A stretch of 27,500 nt of DNA. Source: Stramonita haemastoma. Taxonomy: Eukaryota; Mollusca; Gastropoda; Neogastropoda; Muricidae. Position numbers and translations under genes: made by a program. This document shows positions 10,081 through 20,284 of this stretch, in pieces. Position 1 is the first letter of the stretch; the number at the start of each line of letters is the position of its first letter. The notes under the pieces are model-generated. The model saw only the letters and a list, made by a program, of their open reading frames with translations. It ran no database searches and was not told where the DNA came from. The DNA lies in assembly GCA_030674155.1 (NCBI GenBank), contig CM060318.1:88371049-88398548 (forward strand), in the 5' to 3' direction.

Positions 10081-10593
10081 CTGCACAACAGCGGCACCAG
10101 TCATCAGTTAGACCGTCAGTCATGTCATTACTAGTTGCTTTACTGTCTATGAAAAAACTAACGTCTTCAAATACGTTTCACTCTACTACGCTTTAAAAAT
10201 CGATAAAAACGTGTCGCTCTCCTTCTTTATCTCATGGCAAGCTTTAAATAAACAAAGAAACATTACAACGTATTTCGGATTGGTAACACGCAAATTACAT
10301 GTACGTTTCATTGTAACACTTGTATACACACATGTCCGTATGTACGCACTCACACATACATACACATCAAACACACAGACTCTCTCTGTCTCTGTCTCTC
10401 TCTCTTTATTCTTTCTTTCTTTCTTTCTCATCCCCCTCACCCCCTCACTGTACATCACTTTTGTGGAATATTAGTCTTAGTGAAATTACGTAAAAACTAA
10501 TTAACAGCACACACGCCCACACACGCGCACGCATGCGCGCACAGCCACAGCCAAAGCCACCCCCCCCTCCCCCACATCCCCACACTCACTCAC
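10081..10593. other. Intron 9
   Basis: Mostly AT-rich, with a CA- and CT-rich patch at about 10318-10440 and 'cacacgcgcacgcatgcgcg'-type alternating sequence at 10505-10545. Nothing else is seen. Confidence 0.7.
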
Positions 10594-10764
10594 CAATACG
10601 GCATGAACGGGAGCTCCTGAGCAGCTTGCCGTCCTTGTACCAGTTGACCCTGGGCTGAGGGTACCCTTTGACCTTGCACCTGAACTTGACACTCTGACCT
10701 TCCAGCACCTCAGTGTCCTTCAACTCCTTGAGAAATTCCGGTTTCTTCAGTTCCTGTTTGTTGT
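10594..10764 (-). CDS. Exon 9: N-terminal half of the second I-set Ig domain
   Basis: The exon has 171 bases, phase 1 at both ends, with a TCTGCAG-type acceptor and a GTGAGTGAG donor. It reads NKQELKKPEFLKELKDTEVL, then EGQSVKFRCKVKGYPQPRVN and WYKDGKLLRSSRSCRI. The pattern PxF...EGxxVxFxCxVxGxPxPxVxWYKDG is the A-C strand signature of intracellular I-set Ig domains as in titin, palladin, MLCK and obscurin. It joins exon 8 (TVTVKD) directly, so the two Ig domains are separated by only a few residues. This is the clearest domain in the window. Confidence 0.94.
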
Positions 10765-11159
10765 CTGCAGCACAAAGAGGGATGGGGTCTTCGTTCTGAC
10801 AAGGTTCAAGTTTTTATTTGGCTTCAACATGTTTGACTCAAAAATGCATCACTACAGGATTCCATAGTACACCATTTGGAGCGACAAACAAGCTCTAGAG
10901 CTGATATATTGAGCTCGTCTAATGGAAACGTTTTTCAACAAATGAATGCAATAGCTGACGTATATAAAAAGTTATGTTTTATAAAGAACACAGCAAAATA
11001 GGTACAAAAGGAATTCAGGCATTGGCAGTTAAGTTCTGCACTTGAAGTTGACATGGAAGATCGTAAAATTCCCAAGTATTTTGATTGCTCTTCACGGGAT
11101 GGTTAAATTGTTTTTGACTTGACCTGACTTGATCAAACTTGACATGAACACACTTGACA

Positions 11160-11297
11160 TAATAATAATATAATAATAATAATAAATGGAACTTATATAG
11201 CGCTATATCTTGCAAAAACAAATCAAAGCGCTTGCATTCAACCAATTCTTGCACATGCAGCCAACAACAATTAAAATTTTTTAACGAAGTCAATGCA

Positions 11298-11366
<69 letters not shown>

Positions 11367-12055
11367 AAACACACATAGAGTATAAACACTTTGGCAGGGC
11401 GGTGGATATTTCGGCTGTTGAGAGCAGGGGCAGATGATGAAACAGGATAGGAAAGTCTTAGCTTTGAAATAAGTGTGTCTTGAGGCTGGATTTAAATGTA
11501 TCATAGGTAGGCTTTTTACGAAGGGAGAGAGGGAGGTTGTTCTAGATCACTGGACCAGAGACAGAGAAAGAGCGACGGCCAACAGTGGATTGATTGAATC
11601 TAGGTATTTGTAAGCGCAGGGTATCTGCAGCAGAGCGGAGGGAACGAGAAGGAGTGTACGGGTAAAGACATTCACAGAGGTAGGAGGGTGTTGTTTTGTA
11701 AAGACATTTATAACAGAGAGTACTGATCTTATAGTTTACTCTCTGTGGCACAGGCAGCCAGTGGAGAGATTGCAAGAGAGGAGTAATGTGCTCAGATTTT
11801 TTCTTTCTGAGGACCAGTCGAGCTGCAGAGTTTTGTATACGTTGAAGGGAGTGGATAGATGATGCTGGCAGACCAGCCAAAAGAGAATTGCAATAGTCCA
11901 GACGTGAAAGAATCAGAGACGTGACGAGTTTAGATGTTGCATCAGTGGACAGGTACTTTGAATTGCACTAATACGTCTTAATTGATAATAGCATGACTGG
12001 CAGGTCTGGGTGATGAATTTTTGCATGGATAGTGTGTTGTCGATTACAACCCATG
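11160..12055 (-). mobile_element. 5'-truncated non-LTR retrotransposon (CR1/L2/Rex1-like reverse transcriptase C-terminus)
   Basis: The minus-strand reading has the RT thumb and C-terminal motifs: [49 protein letters not shown] and [20 protein letters not shown]. The 3' region contains 'atatagcgctata', an (ATT)n tail at 11161-11186 and an inserted CA tract. It is dead: 5'-truncated, with a frame jump near 11958 and a TAG in place of the Trp codon after SGPVI. The insertion lies in the gene's own orientation within intron 8. Clade assignment is from recall of motif patterns. Confidence 0.86.
11299..11362. repeat. (CA)n microsatellite in the retrotransposon 3' region
   Basis: CA units interrupt the 3' region after 'aaagcgcttgcattcaacc'. 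Confidence 0.96.
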
Positions 12056-12107
12056 ACCAAACCTGACGTGACCTGACGTGACCTGACGTGACCTGACCTG
12101 ACCTTAC
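12056..12107. repeat. GGTCA/CGTCA pentamer array at the exon 8 donor
   Basis: On the transcript the donor GTAAGGTCA is followed by GGTCA and CGTCA pentamers in a 10-base period. Related 'TTGAC' pentamers occur at 11110-11160, on the other side of the retrotransposon. Confidence 0.8.
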
Positions 12108-12299
12108 CTTTGACAGTGACGGTGAAGTACTTGATGGCCTTGCCGGCCTCGCTGAGGGCGATGCACATGTACTGGCCGGCCTGCTCCTTGCTCAGGTTGT
12201 ACAGCGTCACCTGGTGTCGGTCCCCCTCCACCGCCACCTCCACCTCCTCCCCCTCCTCCAGCTCCTCCACTTCCTGCTGCTCCCGGTACCAGAACACGT
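12108..12299 (-). CDS. Exon 8: C-terminal half of the first I-set Ig domain
   Basis: The exon has 192 bases, phase 1 in and phase 1 out, between GCTGCAG and GTAAGG. It starts with the C strand (DVFWYREQQEVEEL), has a Glu-rich loop (EEGEEVEVAVEG), then VTLYNLSKEQAGQYMCIALS and EAGKAIKYFTVTVK. The Trp of the C strand and the YMC of the F strand are both present, so this domain keeps the core Ig residues. The long acidic C'-D loop is unusual. The donor sits at the edge of a GGTCA/CGTCA pentamer array that was later split by a retrotransposon. Confidence 0.94.
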
Positions 12300-12611
12300 C
12301 TGCAGCAGAGAACGTCAGTGGGTAGAGAGAGAGTCTCTCTTGACTGCGTTGTTAAAAGAAGTAGGATGTGCCGGGCCCGACTTGCAGGCGCTTAAAACGG
12401 CAGCGCAACGCATTTTGGCTCATACATACAGAGACAGACAGACAGACAAATAGACACACATGCACATACACACAATCACCACATACACAAACTAACCCCA
12501 CCTCACCCCTTCACAACACACACACTAACCCCCTCCCCACCACACACACATACATATACACAAGACATACACCCAGCTACCCACCCAACCACCCCTCCAC
12601 ACACTCACTCA

Positions 12612-12682
<71 letters not shown>

Positions 12683-12754
12683 ACACACAACTCCCCCTGA
12701 CCCCACCCCCTTCCCCCAAACCACGCCCCCACCCCTCAATTCCGCCCCTCTCAC
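12300..12754. other. Intron 7
   Basis: It contains CAGACA and CA repeats at 12420-12480 and a (CA)n tract at 12614-12689 between C-rich stretches, close to the exon 7 donor. Nothing else is seen. Confidence 0.8.
12614..12689. repeat. (CA)n microsatellite
   Basis: About 35 CA units, (UG)n on the transcript, within 70 bases of the exon 7 donor. Confidence 0.96.
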
Positions 12755-13181
12755 CGATGGGCTGTGTGCCGGACACCCTGCAGAACACCTTCACGGGCTC
12801 CCCCTCCTGCACGGTCACGCTCTCGGGCAGCGCCAGGAACTGGGGGTCACCCCCTCAGCTGGGACCAGGTCCTCCAGCAGCTTCAGCTCCCGGGGCTGGG
12901 TCTTCTCCACAGGGGAACCACTGCCTCCTCCCTGACCTCCGCCACTTGTGAAGAGGGAGGGTGGGGCTGTGAGAGTCTTTGTCAGCAGGCCAGAGTCTGT
13001 TTCCTCTGTGGCGGGGTCCAGGGCGGGGAGGAGGGAGGGGGAGGAGAGGGAGGGGAAGGAGGGGGTGAAGCGCGGATGCCTGGAGATGCGGGCCAGCTCC
13101 TCAGAGGTCTGGGGGTAGAAGGACGTGTCGTCATCCGTCAGCTCCTCGTTGTCTGACAGGTCAGACAGCTGGTGCACGTCC
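12755..13181 (-). CDS. Exon 7: acidic/Ser-Pro region and start of the first Ig domain (one-base frameshift)
   Basis: The exon enters in phase 2 after TTTTTCCCCAG. It reads DVHQLSDLSDNEELTDDDTS, then FYPQTSEELARISRHPRF, a Ser/Pro/Gly-rich linker, and EKTQPRELKLLEDLVPAEG. The Ig start, DPQFLALPESVTVQEGEPVK then VFCRVSGTQPI, lies in a different frame. One added base in the C5 run at 12850-12854 joins them and makes 428 bases, which fits the flanking phases. GD between the two parts then reads naturally. The stretch SDLSDNEELTDDD is a typical casein-kinase-2-type acidic serine cluster. The Ig B-strand cysteine is in VFCRV. Confidence 0.88.
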
Positions 13182-13499
13182 CTGGGGAAAAACAGTGGGT
13201 GTTCATTTTATTTATTTGTTTATTTATTATCTATTTTATTCTTTTATATCGAGGATAATGGGATAAGCACTCCTCGGCTTTTTTTTCTACATCCAGTCCC
13301 CGTGTGTATGCAGTTTTGTAAATGTCATCTGTTCCCACCGGCACACAATGGCCTACTCTTACGAAAAGCGGAACAGGATTTAACGTGTGCGTAAGATGTT
13401 TTGCGTGCATTCACACTCGGGGCCTCGGTTTATAGTCTCATCCGAAGGACTTTGGGGAGAGTGGAGTCCCATGATGTTAACTCCAGGAGAAAAATTGAG

Positions 13500-13515
13500 T
13501 GTGAGTGTGTGAGTG

Positions 13516-13605
<90 letters not shown>

Positions 13606-13642
13606 GAGTGTGTAGTTGTGTGTGTGTGTGTGTGTGGTGTGG

Positions 13643-13673
<31 letters not shown>

Positions 13674-13712
13674 TGTGTGGTGTGTTTGTACGTGTGTACG
13701 TATGTGTATGTG
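13500..13712. repeat. (GT)n array with GTGTGG interruptions
   Basis: GT units with several short breaks run for about 200 bases; the transcript carries (AC)n. Confidence 0.96.
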
Positions 13713-14060
13713 TGTTTAAAGATGATTTTTTCCCCGAAGTCGGAATGTGGCTAGTAACCTTCATGGTAGGGCAAAACCATAACCGTTGCATACGTAAAAT
13801 ATGTCACTGTTGGGATCCTCAGACCTGTAACTGGGGAAGAAAAAAGGAGTGTTAAATGGAAGTTTTTATTTCAGGGATGACGTCCCTTAGCTAAAACGTT
13901 GCGACTTGTCATGAGTAGTTGAGCTACTACAGCTGCTACTGTTTTTGAACGTCAGAAAATAATTGTATTAGTGAATCTAGTTGCGTTTTTTGCAGATTTT
14001 TGCTACTGCTTTGAGTTTGAAGTCGATCAATTCTTGTGATTGAAACGATTAAATTGAATC

Positions 14061-14150
14061 TGTGTGTGTATTTGTGTGTGTGTGTGTGTGTGTGTGTGTT
14101 GTGTGTGTGTGTGTGTGTGTGTGTTGTGTGTGTGTGTGTGTCATGTGTTG
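14061..14150. repeat. (GT)n array
   Basis: GT units with 'gttgtg' breaks, followed by TG-rich DNA to 14320. Confidence 0.94.
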
Positions 14151-14431
14151 TTGTTGTGTTGTGTGTGTCATGTTTTTTTGATGGTAATGATGTAAGCATT
14201 GTTTTGTGTATACGAATGTGTGTGTATGTACGTGCGTGCATGCATGCGCGCGTGTGTGTGTGTTTATGGGTGTGCACGTGTGCCTGCGTGGGTTCGTGCG
14301 TGTGTATGCAATCGCTGAAGCTTACACATGAGCGGATGTGAAAACAATAAGACAAACACCACTACTCTTTTTTTTAATATATATATATAAATCTGTATGT
14401 GTGTACTCTATATATCCAACAAACCACTCAC

Positions 14432-14648
14432 TTGTTGCCTATCCGGGCGCCAGGTCTTCATCTGGCTGCGGCACCATGACGTACTGAGGCTGGTCGTTGT
14501 CTCCCCTGAACCGTTTCCTGTCCCCCGGGCTGTGCAGTGCGGGGCCTGGCCCTTGAAGATCCAGTTTTCCCGCCAGTGCGTGTCTGCCAGCCTCCACCTC
14601 CTCCAGCAGCTGCTCCTGCGTCTCCTCGGGAATCACGTCCAGGTTCAT
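14432..14648 (-). CDS. Exon 6: Glu-rich helical and Pro/Asp segment (one-base frameshift near its end)
   Basis: The exon is phase 0 in, starting MNLDVIPEETQEQLLEEVEA after CTCCCCCAG. It continues GRHALAGKLDLQGPGPALHS and RFRGDNDQPQYVMVPQPDED. The frame meets TAG just before a perfect GTGAGT donor. One added base in the CCGGG run at 14443-14447 removes the stop and gives 218 bases, ending phase 2 as APxIGNK and joining exon 7's DVHQLS. The integer-turn spacing of EETQEQLLEEVE suggests a short helix. RGD occurs, but the protein appears intracellular, so I give it no integrin meaning. Confidence 0.86.
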
Positions 14649-14689
14649 CTGGGGGAGTCATGTCACAGTTATTATACAGTGTAAACACA

Positions 14690-14962
14690 TGGATAGCTCA
14701 GAGGTCAGAGCACTTACTTTCCCCCAGCTAAGGTTAAGCAGAATTGAGCGTGGTTACTAAAGTGCATGGGTGACCGTTTGCGCTCTTTGGTTTTAGTACA
14801 GTCCCCCAGTTCACCCAGCTGTAAATGGGTACCTGTCCTCTTTAGGGTCAGGGAGGGTAAAGCAGTGAGGAAGAGATGGGCGCCACCCTCAATATGCTGG
14901 CCCCCAGAGAAGCTGAGGTCTCACTTTGCTCCCTAACAACCACATAGGTTATGGAAACACTT
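14690..14962 (+). mobile_element. SINE-A copy 4
   Basis: 'GGATAGCTCAGAGGTCAGAG' is the tRNA-like head with the A-box. The body 'ctgtaaatgggtacctgtcc' and 'cagagaagctgaggtctcac' is shared with the other copies. This is the only copy in plus orientation, antisense to the gene. Confidence 0.87.
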
Positions 14963-15390
14963 TCATCTTTTTAACTTTATATTCTAACAGCGTTATGCAT
15001 CCTACGGCAAATTAGGGAGAGAACAGACCTAACAAACATTCCAAATATTGTTCCCAACAAAAGGTACAAACGTATAGATCTCGGGAGCATAACAAATCAA
15101 AAAGAAAGTCATATTGTCAATGCAAAAGAAAAACATCAATGTAATCGTATGCTTTTCTTTTGACATGTACACCTTGAAGTTGATACTTAATTTGCTGCGA
15201 TACTGAGCAACCAATACACAGACCAGGATTTTATAGAAAGGGAAATAACGAAAAGAAAAAGAAGATTCACACTGGTGCTTCACAACAAAACAGCATTGTT
15301 TTAAAACTTTAAAACACAAAAAAACGTACATGCTCGTTTAACTCACTAATTTTTCAAAGTTCAAAGCTATACCACGTTGTTAACGTTGGT

Positions 15391-15660
15391 GCCAAGCACC
15401 TCACAAGTCCGGTCCAGTGCAACCGACTTCAGTGTGGGAGAGAATTATCATATTTTAAGTTTTTCTGGAATAAAGGCAGGAGAATGGGCCAAGAAGGCAA
15501 AAGACTGGACAGGAAGTAGAGGACAGGAAGAAAAAGAAACAAGGCAGAAACAAAAAGAGGGACAGAAAAGCGGGAATTCCTGCACAGTTTCCAGAAGATC
15601 GGATGCTATTTACACTGGAAGGGCCCCGGGATCCCCAAGTGGGATTTCCTGATCCAGACG
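15391..15660 (+). repeat. Repeat family C, copy 2
   Basis: 'aacaaggcagaaacaaaaag', 'gggacagaaaagcgggaatt' and 'gatgctatttacactggaag' match the copies at 21297-21575 and 1-135. The origin is unknown; no tRNA head is clear. Confidence 0.75.
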
Positions 15661-16008
15661 GGGTAGACTGCAACAGCGCAAATCCTGTCTGCACATTCTT
15701 ATTCAACAGCTCCCTATAGTCTGGGGCTACTTAAATTCCGTGTTCTCCATTTTGGCTAGCATAATCAACTGTTTAAATGCCATAGAGAGACAGTAACAGA
15801 GGACCAGGTAAACACCCTTACCGACACCTATATTCTTGAAAAAAGTTGTTATACTTGATCTCTATCTAAACAAAGCACAAAGAGACATAAAGAACAAGAA
15901 TATAATGGCACAAAAAATATCCAAAGTAAAGATCTTTTATAAACAACAGGGATTCCCTCGCTATTTACACCACTACATCAACACAACAATCATCTGATCA
16001 CATCTTAC

Positions 16009-16441
16009 CTGTAAGAGGTCTGGATCAATTTCTCCCGAGTTAAAATCGATCTGCTCAAACTGGGAGAAATCCGGAAGAGGGGGAAAGTCTCTGTCTGTGC
16101 TGTGTGTATCAAAGCTGGATCCCACACCACCACCACCCCCGCCCTTTAGCACCCCACCCTCACCCCCCACCCCTCCCTCAGAATCTTCCGCCGGACAGTT
16201 TTCATCTAGCTGCCAGGAGCGAGACTGCGTGGTTTGCACAAAGTTTCTCAGATCTTCGAAGTCTTTGGAAATGTCCGTGTCTTTCACTGCAGCCTTGTTG
16301 GCTGTGGAAGAGTTTTCGTTGACGTCGTCGCCTCATCATCGTCGTTGAGGGCCTCAGGGACGAGGAGAGAAGGACTGAGGTGACGGAACGGCGTTCTTCG
16401 TGAAGCGAGTGATGGACCTCACGGCGATGGCTGTCCAGGAT
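16009..16441 (-). CDS. Exon 5: acidic low-complexity region (two apparent one-base frameshifts)
   Basis: The 3' two thirds are clear: DDVNENSSTANKAAVKDTDI, then SKDFEDLRNFVQTTQSRSWQ, a Gly-rich run (EGGVGGEGGVLKGGGGGG), and FPPLPDFSQFEQIDFNSGEI ending PDLLQ at GTAAGA. Upstream, VPEALNDDDEA lies one frame off and ILDSHRREVHHSLHEERR another. Adding one base near 16328-16334 and one near 16358-16370 makes 435 bases, phase 0 to 0, in agreement with exons 4 and 6. An alternative is a later acceptor at CGTCCCTGAG, which would shorten the exon. The acceptor used here is CCTTCCCTGTGTGGACAG. The 5' third is therefore less certain than the rest. Confidence 0.78.
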
Positions 16442-16982
16442 CTGTCCACACAGGGAAGGTAGGTGATAAACCCCTTTCTCTGTTGTTGCTGTTGTGGTGA
16501 GTGTGGTTACTGTCAACTGGTGGGTTTCTGTATAAAGCTTGTTCAAAGTGTGTTTTCGTTTTGGGTTTATTTACAGACTATGATTTTGTTGTTATGTTGT
16601 ATTTTAGTCTTTTTATAATGTGTAAATGGTTACATGTTTCGTTGTTTCTATTTTCAGCTCTTATTTTTCTCTTAATTCTGTTTTGGTTTTTCTTTATTCA
16701 AGTAAGAATACAGCAACATAAATTATCAATTCTATTTATAAAAAACCATCTTTAAAGTTTACCAAAATGATGTGTTGATATGTTATTATTTTCAGTGAAC
16801 ATTAAATATCAGGTTTGTCAATTATAGTACATATCGCCTTCTTCCAAGCAAACACTAATTTTCAGCACTACAGAAAACTATGATCATCTATATTCTTTGT
16901 TGGAACAAAATACAACAGCTTGAAAGAGATGAAGGAACGCCACAGAAAAGCCCACAGACCCCTTTAACAGCCTACTTGATAC
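16442..16982. other. Intron 4
   Basis: AT-rich intron of 541 bases with no recognised feature. Confidence 0.7.
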
Positions 16983-17075
16983 CACGGCCTGGGCTAGCTG
17001 ATCCTCGTAGGCGTGACGGTCGTTACCCGAGTCATCCGAAAGAGAAGAGAGATCAGACACCGCTTCGTCCGACGT
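16983..17075 (-). CDS. Exon 4: acidic 31-codon segment
   Basis: The exon is phase 0 at both ends. It reads TSDEAVSDLSSLSDDSGNDR and HAYEDQLAQAV. The acceptor is GGTGTCGTGCAG. The donor chosen is GTATCA. A GTAGGC donor six bases later would give phase 1 and a quick stop in exon 5. The run SDLSSLSDDSG is an acidic Ser cluster of the kind phosphorylated by casein kinase 2, and resembles SDLSDNEE in exon 7. It joins exon 3 (LLGESLDL) and exon 5 (ILDSHRREV). Confidence 0.83.
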
Positions 17076-17737
17076 CTGCACGACACCACAAACATCGCAT
17101 GTATCACCACCTTTAGAGGGTCACTCAAGGATCAGGGGGTCAAGGGGCTGGGGTGAGAAGGGATATAGTGAACGTGATGTAAGAGTATGGATTGCCAGGT
17201 AACTTTAACAATGCTGGAAAAGGTATTAGTAAAATTGAAAAAAATAAAAGACCCACAATCGAATCTCCTTTAAAGCGTGACAAAGAACATCGTGCTAAAC
17301 GCATTGATTTTTTTTAGAAACACGTGCTCACACAGACGCACACACAGACGCACACGACAGCGCGCGCGCACGCACACACATACACTCATGCACGCATGCA
17401 TCCCCCAGCACACACATGCCCAAAACAACAAACAGTTTGCATAACAGACGAACTGAGAAAGGTATCTATCATATTCCCCATTTTCCATAGCAGTTTATCC
17501 AGTCAGTGTGCACAAAGGAGGAGGAGGAGGAAGAGCAGGAGGAAGAAGAGGAGGATGGTAAAGAGGAGGAGGAAGAAAAGATAAGGAAGAGAAGAAGGAA
17601 AAGGAGGAAGAGGAGAGTAAGAGGAGGAGGGAGAGAAGTGAGAGAAGAATAAAGGGAGGAGGAGGAGGAGGAGGAGGAGGAGGAGAGGAGAGGAGGAGGA
17701 GGAGGAGGAGAGGAGGAGGAGGAGCACTGAGACTGAC
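17076..17737. other. Intron 3 with polypurine block
   Basis: The stretch 17320-17400 is CA/CG-alternating. Bases 17515-17730 are GGA/GAA-rich purine, ending at the exon 3 donor. No exon is supported. Confidence 0.8.
17515..17730. repeat. Polypurine tract, (GGA)n-rich
   Basis: Over 200 bases of almost pure A/G on the plus strand. On the transcript it is CCT-rich and begins within 20 bases of the exon 3 donor. Confidence 0.93.
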
Positions 17738-17835
17738 CAGGTCCAGGGACTCGCCCAGAAGATCCTCCAGCAGTCTGGACACGTTCTGCCTGACTGACTG
17801 TCCGTGATCTTCCTGACTGTCCACACTGTCAAAAC
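17738..17835 (-). CDS. Exon 3: Asp/Gln/Leu helical segment
   Basis: The exon has 98 bases, phase 1 in and phase 0 out, between TCCTGGTGCAG and GTCAGT. It reads FDSVDSQEDHGQSVRQNVSR and LLEDLLGESLDL. The T of exon 2 and the GT here make a Cys codon (STSC-FDSV). The SRLLEDLLGESL part is an amphipathic helix. The intron side of the donor is a long CCT-rich tract on the transcript, and a (CA)n tract lies about 30 bases upstream of the acceptor. Confidence 0.85.
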
Positions 17836-17865
17836 CTGCACCAGGACACAGCCTGACTGTAGCCA

Positions 17866-17965
<100 letters not shown>

Positions 17966-17989
17966 TGCGTTGGTAATGTTGATTTGTTT

Positions 17990-18340
17990 TTATCGTCGTC
18001 ATCTGCAGTCGTCGTCATTTATCATGTCGCGATCATCATCATTCTCATCGATCATCATCATTGTCGTCGTCATAATTGTTATCATCGTATCATCATATCG
18101 TGTGTTACCATCAACGCATCGTCGTTATGTCATACATACTACTACTACTACTATACTCTATGCTGTGCATGCTGCGCGCTGCTGCTGCTGCGCGTGCTGC
18201 TGTCTGCTTACTATACTACTATACTACTATATACATACTACTATACTATATACTACTAATTAGTATAGTAGGAGCAGTTGAGTGAAGTAGTAGTAGTAGT
18301 TGCAGTAGTAGTAGCAGTAGCGTAGAGTAGTCGTATATTG
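17990..18340. repeat. Cryptically simple trinucleotide block
   Basis: Runs of ATC/GTC, then ACT, then GCT and TAC/TAG triplets succeed one another with constant three-base rhythm but changing motif. Confidence 0.75.
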
Positions 18341-19322
18341 CTATCACCCTGGCTAGCTAACTCTTTTTCTATGTTGCACATACAACTCTATTATGTTATC
18401 ATGGTATGTTCATTTTCAAAGAAAAGGAACTTATTCGTGAAATTCATAACGATGCCTTTGATGTTGTGTTCTGGTAGGCAGACAAGAAGAAGGCTTCATT
18501 TCTAAAACTTGCAATTGGTTTTGTTTTTAAGCAAGTAAACTTTGATAAACACCTTTAAAACAGCTCAGATGTTTCTGAAACCGGAAGGATTTTGTCCTCA
18601 AAAAGGAAGTCAGTAATTTGAAATCGTTTATCTTGATATTAAGAATTAATCTTCCGAAAGCAGGGCAGACTTTTGAAAACTACCCTTTTGAAAGCTTGAT
18701 AAGAAGATTTGGTCTAATCCTTTAAATTCGTTCAAACTTCCAAGTCAATCCTTTGAAAGCAAGTGGGATTAGGAAAAAGGCTGCTCATCTTTTGAAATCA
18801 AATCGTGATCTTTATAACCAATCCTTTTCTGACAAATTATTTCACAAGCGTGGAAAGACAGGAAAACTTTAAAAGAGAAATGACTTTGAAAACCGTCAAG
18901 CCTTTGAAACGACAGATTATACTATTTTTAGAGCATCGTATCTTCGGTAACGCTCTCCTATTGCTTTGCTGTCACTTTGTTCAAGGTAAAAAAGAATAAT
19001 TTATCTTCTTTATGCCACGATGGTAAGGGAGGAAGACAAGATCGGAGAGAAAGAAAGAGGGCAGTAACGGGAAGGGTCGAGCAGGTCAAACACTAGTGAA
19101 ATCACACAAACCGACATTTCTCATTATGCAAGCAGAGACACAGGCAGGTCGGTGCGCGAAAACGCACTCACTATCACCCTCAAGCACACAAACACACTCG
19201 TGTGCACGCACACTCCCACAAACCGATAAATGTACATATAAGAATCGTCGATATCTTTAGGGCAAAATTTTCCTTCAAATTCAGACGCTTTTTTCTGTTT
19301 TGGTTTTTTCCATACGTCATAT

Positions 19323-19696
19323 CTTACTTTCATAACTATGCCAGGTCTTACTTTCATAACTATGCCAGGTCTTACTTTCATAACTATGCCAGGTCTTACT
19401 TTCATAACTATGCCAGGTCTTACTTTCATAACTATGCCATGTCTTACTTTCATAACTATGCCATGTCTTACTTTCATAACTATGCCAGGTCTTACTTTCA
19501 TAACTATGCCAGGTCTTACTTTCATAACTATGCCATGTCTTACTTTCATAACTATGCCATGTCTTACTTTCATAACTATGCCAGGTCTTACTTTCATAAC
19601 TATGCCAGGTCTTACTTTCATAACTATGCCAGGTCTTACTTTTCATATTCTAGGTCTTACTTTCATAACTATGCCAGGTCTTACTTTCATATGCCA
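19323..19696. repeat. 24-bp tandem array
   Basis: About 15 copies of 'ttactttcataactatgcca' plus four bases. Units come in two types (agg or atg at one site) arranged four G, two T, two G, two T, three G, which suggests a four-unit higher-order duplication. Open frames across it are a by-product of the period. Confidence 0.96.
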
Positions 19697-19854
19697 GCTG
19701 CAGGCGCTGAGAAAAACCCACCAACAGATCCTTGACTCTCCCTCGAAACGAAAGCATCACCTCCCCATCTGTAAAAAAGCCACATGGACAAAATTATTTT
19801 CAGATGTTGTAACTAGCTCATAAAATGATGCTCAACAGACAGATACACAGAGAA

Positions 19855-19884
19855 TGATATATATGTAGATATATATATATATAC

Positions 19885-19915
<31 letters not shown>

Positions 19916-20041
19916 GATATATACATAGATATACATAAATATAAATGATATATACATGTATATATACAATATATACAATATATAATCTATCTATCTATCT
20001 ATATATCTATATCTATATCTATCTATCTATCTATCTATCTA

Positions 20042-20104
<63 letters not shown>

Positions 20105-20225
20105 AAGAGAGAGAGAAAGAGAGAGACAGAAAGACAGACAGAGAACCAGAGACAGACAGAGAGAGACAGACATATACAAACAGAGTGAGGCAGAATATAT
20201 ATATATATATATATATAATATATAT
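19855..20225. repeat. TA and CTAT microsatellite complex
   Basis: TA, then TATC/CTAT tetramers, then TA, then GA/CAGA tracts, ending again in TA. The TA parts are self-complementary. Confidence 0.93.
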
Positions 20226-20284
20226 ATAACCTTGATTTTATCACGTATATTTTGTAAACTCTTATGTTTAATATTCCCATCTCT

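Larger units (their letters stand above)
10765..12107. other. Intron 8, containing the retrotransposon
   Basis: Nearly all of this intron is the LINE fragment at 11160-12055 and the TGACC/TGACTT-type arrays at 11110-11160 and 12056-12107 that flank it. The remainder is AT-rich. Confidence 0.8.
13182..14431. other. Intron 6
   Basis: A SINE-B-related fragment with 'gcggaacaggatttaacgtg' lies at 13320-13470. (GT)n arrays lie at 13500-13712 and 14061-14150, with a family D copy at 13733-13830 between them. No exon is supported. Confidence 0.8.
14649..16008. other. Intron 5
   Basis: SINE-A copy 4 lies near the exon 6 acceptor and a family C repeat at 15391-15660. The rest is AT-rich. Confidence 0.78.

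Noticed and set aside
11542..11960. A functional reverse transcriptase gene
   Set aside because: The element is 5'-truncated and carries a frame jump and an in-frame stop.
16321..16441. The exon 5 frame reading VDRSWTAIAVRSITRFTKNA
   Set aside because: It looks protein-like, but needs entry in phase 2, which conflicts with exon 4, and one extra base, unlike the other gaps.
19124..19823. Open frames of 109-177 residues on both strands
   Set aside because: All are translations of the 24-bp array. No splice or codon evidence supports coding.
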